Assembly (NCBI RefSeq): GCF_014395225.1
Contig: NZ_CP060723.1
Span: 1,736,001 to 1,800,000, forward strand
DNA: 64,000 nucleotides
Reading direction: 5' to 3'
DNA from: Pedobacter roseus
GTDB taxonomy: Bacteria > Bacteroidota > Bacteroidia > Sphingobacteriales > Sphingobacteriaceae
The translations under genes and the position numbers were made by a program. Below, in pieces: positions 33,991 to 41,134 of this stretch (within the stretch, counting starts at the first letter, position 1; every line of letters begins with the position of its first letter). The notes beneath the pieces are model-generated. The model made no database searches and was not told where the DNA came from. It saw only the letters and a program-made list of their open reading frames with translations.

Positions 33991-34158
33991 TTATTCTTCC
34001 TTCGTTTTACCCTTCTTCCTCGATTTCAACGCCTGGGTAAGCAAAAATTCGATCTGCCCGTTGGTGCTCCGAAACTCATCTGCAGCCCAGGTTTCTACTT
34101 CTTTTAATAAAGCAGGACTAATTCTTAATACAAAAGCTTTTTTATCTTTCTCCGCCAT
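33991..34158 (-). CDS. Small Arc-type ribbon-helix-helix DNA-binding protein
   Basis: 55 residues. The sequence starts MAEKDKKAFVLRISPALLKE and continues VETWAADEFRSTNGQIEFLL, with a basic tail KSRKKGKTKEE. This is the Arc/MetJ-like fold: a beta strand (AFVLRIS) followed by two helices, with the NGQIEFLL segment typical of Arc-family small regulators. It starts 2 bp after the stop of the upstream membrane protein and so is the last gene of the SPFH operon. Small Arc-domain proteins beside SPFH/band-7 genes recur in many bacteria. The DNA target and the link to SPFH are unknown, and autoregulation is a guess. Confidence 0.82.
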   Translation of the reverse strand: MAEKDKKAFVLRISPALLKEVETWAADEFRSTNGQIEFLLTQALKSRKKGKTKEE

Positions 34159-34160
34159 TC

Positions 34161-34682
34161 TTATTGTATTGCTTGTATATTATACCTCGTTTTTAAATTA
34201 ATGAGGAACATTTCCAGGTCTTCTATTTTATTTGAACTGAACAGAAGTTTTTTGCCATTTTTAAACTCCAGTTGTAATCCCCGGTTTTTATCGTTTAAAA
34301 TGTAAGCCTTATCTTTAAATTTAAACCAAAGCCGTGTTTTAACGCCGTAACCTCCGTATTCCGAAAATGCATCATATTTGCGGATGTAGGCTTTTTCAAT
34401 ACTTATCCATCTCAAATGGCTTGGCTTAAAATGGAAAGGAAAATACCGGTAGGATAAGCCTTCGGCATTTATTTTTAGTGTTAGCTTATTCTGCTGTACT
34501 ATAAAAATGATTAAAAAAGGAGGAAATACAGCCAATAAAGGTGCAAAGTACATTTTTTGCAATTCTGCTAAACTTGGTCCGCCTTTATCGAAGATCAGTA
34601 TAGCTAATGCAGGGAATATGCTTACCCCGGTTACGAGGTATAACCACCATATCTTTAAGCCATGTTTCTCCTCAAACTCCAT
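34161..34682 (-). CDS. Membrane protein with PH-like domain, SPFH operon middle gene
   Basis: 173 residues. Two membrane helices lie near the N-terminus (IWWLYLVTGVSIFPALAILI and MYFAPLLAVFPPFLIIFIV). A basic beta-rich cytosolic part follows (LTLKINAEGLSYRYFPFHFK, WISIEKAYIRKYDAF, GLQLEFKNGKKLLFSS, EDLEMFLINL), which looks like a bacterial PH-like domain. I do not recognise a named family with confidence. The gene starts 3 bp after the SPFH stop and ends 2 bp before the ribbon-helix-helix start, so all three are tightly coupled and probably act in one membrane-associated process. Confidence 0.75.
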   Translation of the reverse strand: MEFEEKHGLKIWWLYLVTGVSIFPALAILIFDKGGPSLAELQKMYFAPLLAVFPPFLIIFIVQQNKLTLKINAEGLSYRYFPFHFKPSHLRWISIEKAYIRKYDAFSEYGGYGVKTRLWFKFKDKAYILNDKNRGLQLEFKNGKKLLFSSNKIEDLEMFLINLKTRYNIQAIQ

Positions 34683-34685
34683 ATT

Positions 34686-35543
34686 TTAATTATATAAGGT
34701 ACCCGTATTTACCACTGGTTGTACATGGCGGTCGCCACAAAGTACCACCAATAAATTACTGACCATGGCGGCTTTGCGTTCTTCATCCAGCTCAACAATT
34801 CCCTTTTGCGATAATTTCTCTAAAGCCATTTCCACCATGCCTACGGCACCTTCTACAATTAATTTACGGGCTGCAATTACGGCTGTGGCCTGCTGGCGCT
34901 GTAGCATGGCGCTGGCAATTTCGGGCGCATAAGCCAAATGCGAAATCCTGGCTTCTAAAACTTCAATCCCTGCTCTTGATAAACGTTCGTTCAGTTCGTT
35001 TTCCAATAACTCGCTCACTTTTTCGGCCCCGTCCTTTAAAGTAATGCTGGTTTCTTCACCTTCAGCATGATCGTAAGGGAAAATATTGGCCAGGTGCCTT
35101 ACCGCGGCTTCACTTTGAATATTTACATACTGCATGTAATTTTCGACCGAAAAAACAGCTTTGGCCGTTTCGTTTACTTTCCATACCACAACGGCAGCAA
35201 TTTCGATCGGGTTACCCAGTTTATCGTTCACTTTTAACTGCTGACCGTTTAAGTTGTTTGCTTTTAGCGATAACCTTCTTTTAGCGGTTAAGGGATTCAC
35301 CCAGAAAAATCCATCGGCTTTTACCGTGCCCAGGTATTTTCCAAATAAGGTTAATACCATTGATTGATTGGGATTGATGATTAAAAAGCCCGGGAAGATT
35401 AAAAATATATCCACAGCCAATAAAATTCCTCCCCATAAAAAGATCTCTGAAATAAAACAGAAAATTGAAGCCACTAATAAAGCGATGCTTATTGCGAATG
35501 TTAAATACCCAGATGGTGGGCTGATGATTTTTTCCTGATACAT
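34686..35543 (-). CDS. SPFH / band-7 domain protein
   Basis: 285 residues from the ATG at 35543 ([14 protein letters not shown]). A 19-codon longer frame exists but is AT-rich leader. Two membrane helices ([18 protein letters not shown] and [21 protein letters not shown]) are followed by the SPFH domain ([73 protein letters not shown]) and an oligomerising Ala/Glu-rich helix ([22 protein letters not shown]). SPFH proteins form ring-like membrane scaffolds in microdomains. It is the first gene of a three-gene minus-strand operon divergent from the HD hydrolase, with both promoters in the 118-bp gap. Confidence 0.9.
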   Translation of the reverse strand: MYQEKIISPPSGYLTFAISIALLVASIFCFISEIFLWGGILLAVDIFLIFPGFLIINPNQSMVLTLFGKYLGTVKADGFFWVNPLTAKRRLSLKANNLNGQQLKVNDKLGNPIEIAAVVVWKVNETAKAVFSVENYMQYVNIQSEAAVRHLANIFPYDHAEGEETSITLKDGAEKVSELLENELNERLSRAGIEVLEARISHLAYAPEIASAMLQRQQATAVIAARKLIVEGAVGMVEMALEKLSQKGIVELDEERKAAMVSNLLVVLCGDRHVQPVVNTGTLYN

Positions 35544-35631
35544 AATTGATATTAATTTGATATCATAAAGTAAAATATAAAATCTGGTAATTGCAAACAA
35601 AATCCCTAAAATGTATATTAGATAAAAATGT

Positions 35632-35639
35632 TATTTTTG
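35632..35639 (+). promoter_or_regulatory. Candidate -7 element for HD hydrolase
   Basis: TATTTTTG fits TAnnTTTG and lies 22 bp before the TTG start at 35662. No convincing -33 box is visible. Confidence 0.35.
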
Positions 35640-35661
35640 ACAATACAATAATTAGATCGTT

Positions 35662-37740
35662 TTGGCCAAAATCAAGAGAAATTCCCACAAAATCCTTTAC
35701 CGGAAATATTCATCAAACCTGAAATATGTGATGATGATATTTACCGTTTTCATTATTACGCTATTCCTTCCGAAACAACCGAGATTTAGGTACGAATTTG
35801 AAAAAAATGCCGTTTGGAAAAACAAGGATCTGATTTCTCCCTTCAGTTTTGCCATTTTAAAAACGAACCCTCAGGTAAGTGCCGATAAAAAAAATGCGCT
35901 AAAAGATATTTTACCGGTTTACCAGTACGACAAGGGGATTACGGCCACCGCTTTAGATGAATTTGCCAACGAATTCGACATCAAGTGGAAATCGAAGCAA
36001 TTGGATGAAAAAGAAAAAGAAGTGTATAAGGCGGCTGCCTACCGTTTACTTCAGGGTATTTATCAAAAAGGAATTATCGGCTTAAATGTGAAACATCAGG
36101 CAGGCGGTAAAAATTACGATTTCTCTTTACTGGAAAATAACGTATCGCAGGTAAAAAATACACTGGATGTATTTACGGCAGAAACGGCGTTGAACTTTTT
36201 TAAAGGTAATTTTAAGGCACCCAACCCGGTAATGGGCGATTTGATAGCCAATTTGGCTATTGATCATATTACACCAAATATTGTATTCGACGAGCGTTTA
36301 ACGCAGACCATACAGGATAATACCATCAATAATATTTCTACCACTAAAGGGATGGTGCAAAAGGGGGAGTTAATTGTAGCTAAAAACGATGTGATTGATG
36401 AAGAAATTTACCAGAAACTGGAATCGTACAAGGCTACTTATGATGCGCAGACGAAAACCATAGGCAGCAGGGCGCTGGTTTACCTTGGTCAGGTGGTGCT
36501 GGTGGGTTTTATTCTTACCATATTAATGTCGTTCCTTTTTCTTTTCCGGAAGGATATTTTCGCCGATAACCGTCAGCTTTCTTTAATACTGATTGTAACC
36601 ACAGGGATGTTGCTGGCCCTAACCTGGGCCATTAAAATGGAGATCCCGAGTTTGTATTACATACCGTTTTGTGTGGTGCCGATCATCATCAGGATTTTAT
36701 TCGATACCCGTTTGGCGCTTTACCTGCACATGCTGGTAATTTTGATTGCCGGTTTTTTTGTGGCCAACAGTTTCGAGTTTGTGTTTTACCAGGTTACCGC
36801 GGGTATGGTGGCGATATTCAGCATTAAAAACTTTGTTAAGCGCGAAAGATTTCTGGTTTCGGCCTTATTTATATTATTGGCCTACTTTGTTTCTTTTGTG
36901 GGGATCGCTTTATTGCGTGAAGGATCTTTCCGAGAAATAGAATGGATTAATTTTATTCCTTTTGTTTTTAGCGTTTTATTGTCGCTTCTGGCTTACCCTT
37001 TAATTTACCTGTTCGAACGTATTTTTGGCATTACTTCAGATGTGGCACTGATTGAGCTCACCAATACCAATAATAAACTGTTAAGGGAGCTTGCTTTTAA
37101 AGCGCCCGGAACGTTTCAGCACTCGCTACAGGTAGCAAACCTTGCCGAGGCTGCCATTTTTAAAATAGGCGGTAATTCGGTACTGGTAAGGGCAGGGGCA
37201 TTATATCATGATATCGGGAAGGTTGATAATCCGCAGTATTTTATAGAGAACCAGAATACTGCTGTAAGTCCGCATGATAAATTGCCTTATGAGCAAAGTG
37301 CGCAGATTATTATTCAGCATGTGCATAAAGGAATTGAGATTTTAAGAAAAAACCAGATTCCGGAAGCGATTATCGATTTTATCAGAACACACCATGGAAA
37401 TACAAGGGTTGATTATTTTTATCAGTCGTTTTTGAAAAATTCTCCTGAAAAATTCGTCGATGAAAACATTTTCCGCTACCCGGGACCGATCCCTTTTAGC
37501 AAAGAAACTGGTGTGTTAATGTTGGCAGATTCGGTCGAAGCTGCCTCAAGAAGTCTGAAAAATCCCGATGCGCAGAACATAAATGACCTGGTTGAACGCA
37601 TAATTAACTACAAATTGGAACAAAATCAGCTTGATGATTGCGATTTAACGCTAAAAGATATTGAAACTATCAAATTGATATTCAAGACGATGCTGATGAG
37701 TATCTATCATGTTCGCATAGATTATCAACAATTATCATAA
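35662..37740 (+). CDS. 7TM-HD phosphohydrolase (PgpH-like c-di-AMP phosphodiesterase)
   Basis: 692 residues. The start is TTG at 35662: an in-frame TAG lies two codons upstream, and the next ATG would remove a basic N-terminus (AKIKRNSHKILYRKY). Residues ~30-50 form a membrane anchor, ~60-285 the extracytosolic 7TMR-HDED domain, ~275-480 seven membrane helices, and ~490-690 the HD domain (GTFQHSLQVANLAEAA, ALYHDIGKVDNPQYF, FIRTHHGNTRVDYFY, ADSVEAASRSL). The His/HD metal ligands are present. PgpH enzymes hydrolyse cyclic di-AMP at the inner membrane and so influence turgor and cell-wall stress. The gene is monocistronic, followed by the tRNA cluster. Confidence 0.92.
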   Translation: MAKIKRNSHKILYRKYSSNLKYVMMIFTVFIITLFLPKQPRFRYEFEKNAVWKNKDLISPFSFAILKTNPQVSADKKNALKDILPVYQYDKGITATALDEFANEFDIKWKSKQLDEKEKEVYKAAAYRLLQGIYQKGIIGLNVKHQAGGKNYDFSLLENNVSQVKNTLDVFTAETALNFFKGNFKAPNPVMGDLIANLAIDHITPNIVFDERLTQTIQDNTINNISTTKGMVQKGELIVAKNDVIDEEIYQKLESYKATYDAQTKTIGSRALVYLGQVVLVGFILTILMSFLFLFRKDIFADNRQLSLILIVTTGMLLALTWAIKMEIPSLYYIPFCVVPIIIRILFDTRLALYLHMLVILIAGFFVANSFEFVFYQVTAGMVAIFSIKNFVKRERFLVSALFILLAYFVSFVGIALLREGSFREIEWINFIPFVFSVLLSLLAYPLIYLFERIFGITSDVALIELTNTNNKLLRELAFKAPGTFQHSLQVANLAEAAIFKIGGNSVLVRAGALYHDIGKVDNPQYFIENQNTAVSPHDKLPYEQSAQIIIQHVHKGIEILRKNQIPEAIIDFIRTHHGNTRVDYFYQSFLKNSPEKFVDENIFRYPGPIPFSKETGVLMLADSVEAASRSLKNPDAQNINDLVERIINYKLEQNQLDDCDLTLKDIETIKLIFKTMLMSIYHVRIDYQQLS

Positions 37741-37746
37741 TTTTTT

Positions 37747-37776
37747 TTTGCAGAATAACTTGTTTTACTATATTTG
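37747..37776 (+). promoter_or_regulatory. Promoter of the tRNA-Ser/tRNA-Pro cluster
   Basis: TTTG at 37747-37750 and TATATTTG at 37769-37776, separated by 18 bp, match the Bacteroidota -33/-7 consensus. They lie about 47 bp before the mature 5' end of tRNA-Ser. Confidence 0.6.
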
Positions 37777-37822
37777 CAGACCTCAAAACAACGTCGGTAG
37801 GACGGAAAACAGAGGTTGAGAA

Positions 37823-37914
<92 letters not shown>

Positions 37915-38008
37915 AAAAAAAAAGTAATAAAAAAAATGAAAATGTCATTTTAAAACCGTTACTTTGCAGCCCCTGGAAACAGGGAATAAAAAAAGGAGAT
38001 ACCAAGTT

Positions 38009-38082
38009 CGGGATGTAGCGTAGCCCGGTATCGCGCCTGCTTTGGGAGCAGGAGGTCGTAGGTTCGAATCCTGCCATCCCGA
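38009..38082 (+). tRNA. tRNA-Pro (anticodon TGG), copy 1
   Basis: 74 nt without encoded CCA. The acceptor CGGGATG pairs with CATCCCG and the discriminator is A. The anticodon stem CCTGC/GCAGG encloses TTTGGGA, giving TGG. The T-arm is GTAGG-TTCGAAT-CCTGC. It is identical to copy 2, including about 10 bp of shared sequence upstream (GATACCAAGTT). Confidence 0.95.
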
Positions 38083-38136
38083 CAAAAGTTTAATCCACTT
38101 TTAAAACAGGATTACAAAAAAGATCGATACCAAGTT

Positions 38137-38210
38137 CGGGATGTAGCGTAGCCCGGTATCGCGCCTGCTTTGGGAGCAGGAGGTCGTAGGTTCGAATCCT
38201 GCCATCCCGA
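38137..38210 (+). tRNA. tRNA-Pro (anticodon TGG), copy 2
   Basis: It has the same 74-nt sequence as copy 1, offset by 128 bp. It is the last conserved gene before a terminator and an integrase, so it is a candidate integration site or a copy restored by an integrated element. Anticodon TGG reads proline CCN codons by wobble. Confidence 0.95.
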
Positions 38211-38234
38211 CAAAAACAGATACAAACTGTATCA

Positions 38235-38277
38235 AAAACCCTCTAAATGGTTCATTTAGGGGGTTTTGTTTTTTTAT
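38235..38277 (+). terminator. Rho-independent terminator of the tRNA cluster
   Basis: AAACCCTCTAAAT pairs with ATTTAGGGGGTTT (one bulge or G-T) across a GGTTC loop, followed by GTTTTTTTATT. It lies 25 bp after tRNA-Pro copy 2. Confidence 0.8.
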
Positions 38278-38309
38278 TGGGTTTATAATGGGTTAACGAA
38301 TATCAACCA

Positions 38310-38455
38310 TTTTTAACCCAAATCTGCACCCAAATTTTCTTCTTAACATTGTCTTTTCAACGAAAACTGAAATTTATTACAATTATTAATTTTTGGACAA
38401 CAGACCAGATCGTTGCCGTTTTAGCTGTTTTTTGGGTGCAGATTTGGGTTAAAAA
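38310..38455. repeat. 25-bp perfect inverted repeat flanking 96 bp, before the integrase
   Basis: The left arm at 38310-38334 (TTTTTAACCCAAATCTGCAC then CCAAA) is the exact reverse complement of the right arm at 38431-38455. Each arm itself contains TTTGGGT twice in direct orientation, separated by GCAGA. The right arm ends 15 bp before the integrase ATG. This looks like recombinase arm-type or regulator binding sites, or the attachment region. Confidence 0.75.
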
Positions 38456-38470
38456 ATAGGAGAAGATTTT

Positions 38471-39709
38471 ATGAAATCTAGCCACAGTTTTAGCGTCACT
38501 TTCTTCGTTAGAAGGGACAGGGAAGCCTTTGGGAAGGCTCCGTTATCAGTTAGAATTACCGTTGATGGAAGGGCTGTTTTTTTTGCAACAAAAAAAACTG
38601 TTGAAGTATCAAAATGGGATCAAAAATCCCAACGTTTAAGAGGTACTGATCAAGTGAGCAATGCTATTCGGGATAGAATGAGGCAACTCACAAACGAAAT
38701 CGGCGCGGCGTACGATGAGTTGCGGTATCAGAAGCAGGAAGTAACCGCCGCAAAGATCAGGGCAAAGATTGAAGGAGAGGAGGATGGTAGAACCTTAACA
38801 GAGCTCATAAGGTATCATTTTTCGGAACCAGGAAAACTTCTAGCAACAGGAACTTTGAAAAATTACTATTCGACTGAGCGTTTTATTTTAGAATTTCTAA
38901 AAAAGAAAAAATTAAAAGATATTATGCTAATTAAAATAGATTTTAAGTTTTTAACAGATTTTAGCATTTATCTCCGTACCAAAACACCTGATAAAGGACA
39001 AAGGGTCTGTTCCAATAATACCGTAATGAAGCATATGGAAAGATTCCAAAAGATGATGGGACTAGCCTTGAAATTTGGTTGGATTGTGAGAGACCCATTT
39101 ATTTATTTTAAAAGAAATATAGTTTCCAAAGACCGGGAGGTGCTTGATGATAATGAATTGGATATTCTCAAAAATCTGCCGCTTGCCAACCCTATTCAAG
39201 AAGTAATCAGGGATATGTTTATATTTAGTTGTTATACGGGCCTAGCCTACAGCGAAATCAATATATTATCTGTCAATCACCTTACTAATGATAGTGATGG
39301 TGGTGTTTGGCTAGAAATGAAAAGACAAAAGACATTTCATACTACTGAAAGAAAATTTCATGTACTTGTTCTTCCAATCCCCTTAAATTTAATTCAAAAG
39401 TATAAATGTCATCCTGAATCTATTAATAAGGCGACAATTTTTCCATGCCCTACGAATCAGTATACAAACCGAAAATTAAAACTGATAGGAGCTAAAGCCG
39501 GAATAACAAAGATATTGTCATTTCATGTGGCACGGCATACTTTTGCGACAACCGTAACCCTGGAAAAAGGCATATCAATAGAGAGTGTTTCTCACATGCT
39601 TGGACACTCAAGCATTCGGACCACCCAGATTTATTCAAAGGTTAAACAAAAGAAGGTTGCGAGCGAGATGAAGCATTTGATGATGTCGCAACATGTCCTA
39701 TTAAAATAA
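38471..39709 (+). CDS. Tyrosine recombinase / integrase (Bacteroidota, IntDOT-like)
   Basis: 412 residues. Residues ~1-90 are an arm-binding domain (SFSVTFFVRRDREAFGKAPL, VRITVDGRAVFFATKKTVE). Residues ~105-205 are a SAM-like core-binding domain. Residues ~220-405 are the catalytic domain, with beta-hairpin Lys in MKRQKTFHTTERK, HVARHTF, SVSHMLGHSSIRTTQIYSK and the Tyr nucleophile near residue 393. The Arg I position reads CYTGLAYSE, Ala where most tyrosine recombinases have Arg; IntDOT of CTnDOT also lacks this Arg. The start at 38471 has AGGAGA upstream. It sits 260 bp after tRNA-Pro, as expected for an island integrase. No excisionase or mobilisation gene is seen nearby. Confidence 0.92.
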   Translation: MKSSHSFSVTFFVRRDREAFGKAPLSVRITVDGRAVFFATKKTVEVSKWDQKSQRLRGTDQVSNAIRDRMRQLTNEIGAAYDELRYQKQEVTAAKIRAKIEGEEDGRTLTELIRYHFSEPGKLLATGTLKNYYSTERFILEFLKKKKLKDIMLIKIDFKFLTDFSIYLRTKTPDKGQRVCSNNTVMKHMERFQKMMGLALKFGWIVRDPFIYFKRNIVSKDREVLDDNELDILKNLPLANPIQEVIRDMFIFSCYTGLAYSEINILSVNHLTNDSDGGVWLEMKRQKTFHTTERKFHVLVLPIPLNLIQKYKCHPESINKATIFPCPTNQYTNRKLKLIGAKAGITKILSFHVARHTFATTVTLEKGISIESVSHMLGHSSIRTTQIYSKVKQKKVASEMKHLMMSQHVLLK

Positions 39710-39744
39710 TTTGTTCTCATAATCTCTTTGAATGATTAAGAAAT

Positions 39745-39783
39745 GATTTTAGGAATAAGGGTTAGTCCTCTTTTCCTAAAATC
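39745..39783 (+). terminator. Inverted repeat after the integrase
   Basis: GATTTTAGGAA and TTCCTAAAATC pair perfectly over a 17-nt loop, 35 bp past the integrase stop. There is no T-run, so termination is possible but not certain. Confidence 0.45.
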
Positions 39784-39866
39784 AACGATTTGTGTTTACG
39801 CTATGTATGAGCATGTTACTATACCTTTGAAGGTTATATTTTGCTATTTGCTTTATTATTATTGTA

Positions 39867-39891
39867 TGGAGCCGAAGGGAGTCGAACCTTT
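39867..39891 (-). other. tRNA 3'-end-like remnant
   Basis: Read on the minus strand, AAAGG-TTCGACT-CCCTT followed by CGGCTCCA resembles a T-arm (one mismatch), acceptor 3' strand and discriminator of a tRNA or tmRNA. No matching acceptor 5' strand or full cloverleaf could be built from adjacent DNA. It may be an attachment-site relic left by a tRNA-targeting element, or chance. Confidence 0.3.
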
Positions 39892-40764
39892 CGGTTTATT
39901 TGTCTGTAAATCAGTATTTTGTAGTTTATTCCTCGCGTTAAGGCACCAAATACTCACCTCTTATTTTTTCGAATGCAAATTATTAGGTTTAAAAATAGCG
40001 AAACGATTAAAATTTTCAAAATTATCTGGTCATTTAAATATTGCTAAACAAATCCATGCTCCACCTAAATCAGATTTCTTGAATAGGGATTTTTTACACT
40101 TTCCAAATCCTCAAACTTTAGTTTAGTTGCTTATAAGGGAAACCCGTATCAGACTTTTCTCCAAGTAAATTCAGTACGATGTGTCAGATATTAAGCACAC
40201 GTTAGCTTTCCATTGATCTAAAGGGTTTTTGAATTCCTTGCCCGGATGTACAAAATTTCTGTACATTCTGGATAAATTTCTTAGGTGACCAAAATCCAAC
40301 AAATGTCTTAGTCGCCTATATATGGGGAATAAGTTCACTTAATTCGCAATCCTATTTGTTCTTTATTTTACATAGGTGCCCTTCACTGATAGTGTCATGG
40401 TACCCCCTAGTCTCACAGAAATAGGTCATGACAAGTTCAACAATAGATATGAAAGGATAGTGCTTACCTTCATATGGTCGAAAATATAGTTATGGAACAG
40501 TTCCTGAAAATCAGGCTCAAAAAGAATACGGTATTTAAGAGACTGAATATTGTCAATAGCCTGCAAAATATCAAAGGAAATTGAAAAAATCCATTTTGGA
40601 AATGTGGCAGTTCATAAATCAGGAATTGGCCCATTTTCATTAGGTTGCATGAAGTTTGCAAACTGAAATTTTCTATAGCCGATCCTCAAGGAGTTAAGTT
40701 CAGTTACTCCATAACTTTATTTATCTCGTTTTTTTTGGAGTCGCTGTTTTGGTGTCTTCGAATA

Positions 40765-40947
40765 TCAAAGAAGCCTTTTTTCTAAAACTTCAACTGTTAT
40801 AGCCGTGAAGCCGTCTATCCAAGTTTGGAAATCTGATACTTCTAGGTACGTATCAGTTCCTCTTCCAGCAACGGGTTGATCCAGTAAATAATCATCCGGT
40901 ACCCCGTATTCGCCAAAGTCTAAGCTTTTAGCTGATAGTGAATTTAG
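40765..40947 (-). pseudogene. Decayed coding fragment of unknown family
   Basis: About 60 codons open between stops, without a start codon. The translation includes SAKSLDFGEYGVPDDYLLDQ and, further on, GRGTDTYLEVSDFQTWIDG, with protein-like composition (Trp, Asp, Gly, no low-complexity bias) unlike the surrounding AT-rich DNA. It ends at a TGA at 40765-40767. I do not recognise the family; it may be the tail of a gene lost when the region was rearranged. Confidence 0.3.
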
Positions 40948-41134
40948 CTACTAAATACTTCATAATACAAGACAGAAAATGTCAATAACAGCCTGAAGGA
41001 ATCGATATTAGCCACGAAAGTTTATGATAAAAAGAAATATACCGCGTATATTTGATCGAATTGAACACGATTATTGGAATAAAAATCCAATTATTTGTTG
41101 CTATTCTTTCACATTTTTAATTTGTATTCTGCCG

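Larger units (their letters stand above)
39784..41134. other. AT-rich, gene-poor segment between integrase and PBP1A
   Basis: About 1.35 kb without a credible intact gene. It contains a tRNA-like 3' remnant (39867-39891, minus), a short decayed coding stretch (40765-40947, minus), and otherwise featureless AT-rich DNA. A 127-codon plus-strand frame at 39743-40126 has no family resemblance and crosses the tRNA-like sequence, so I do not call it. Confidence 0.6.

Noticed and set aside
33807..34201. Overlapping plus-strand frames of 77-105 codons
   Set aside because: They run antisense to the ribbon-helix-helix gene and through dispersed repeats; no family resemblance.
39743..40126. 127-codon plus-strand frame after the integrase
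   Set aside because: It crosses the terminator-like hairpin and tRNA-like remnant, has low-complexity composition and no recognisable domain.
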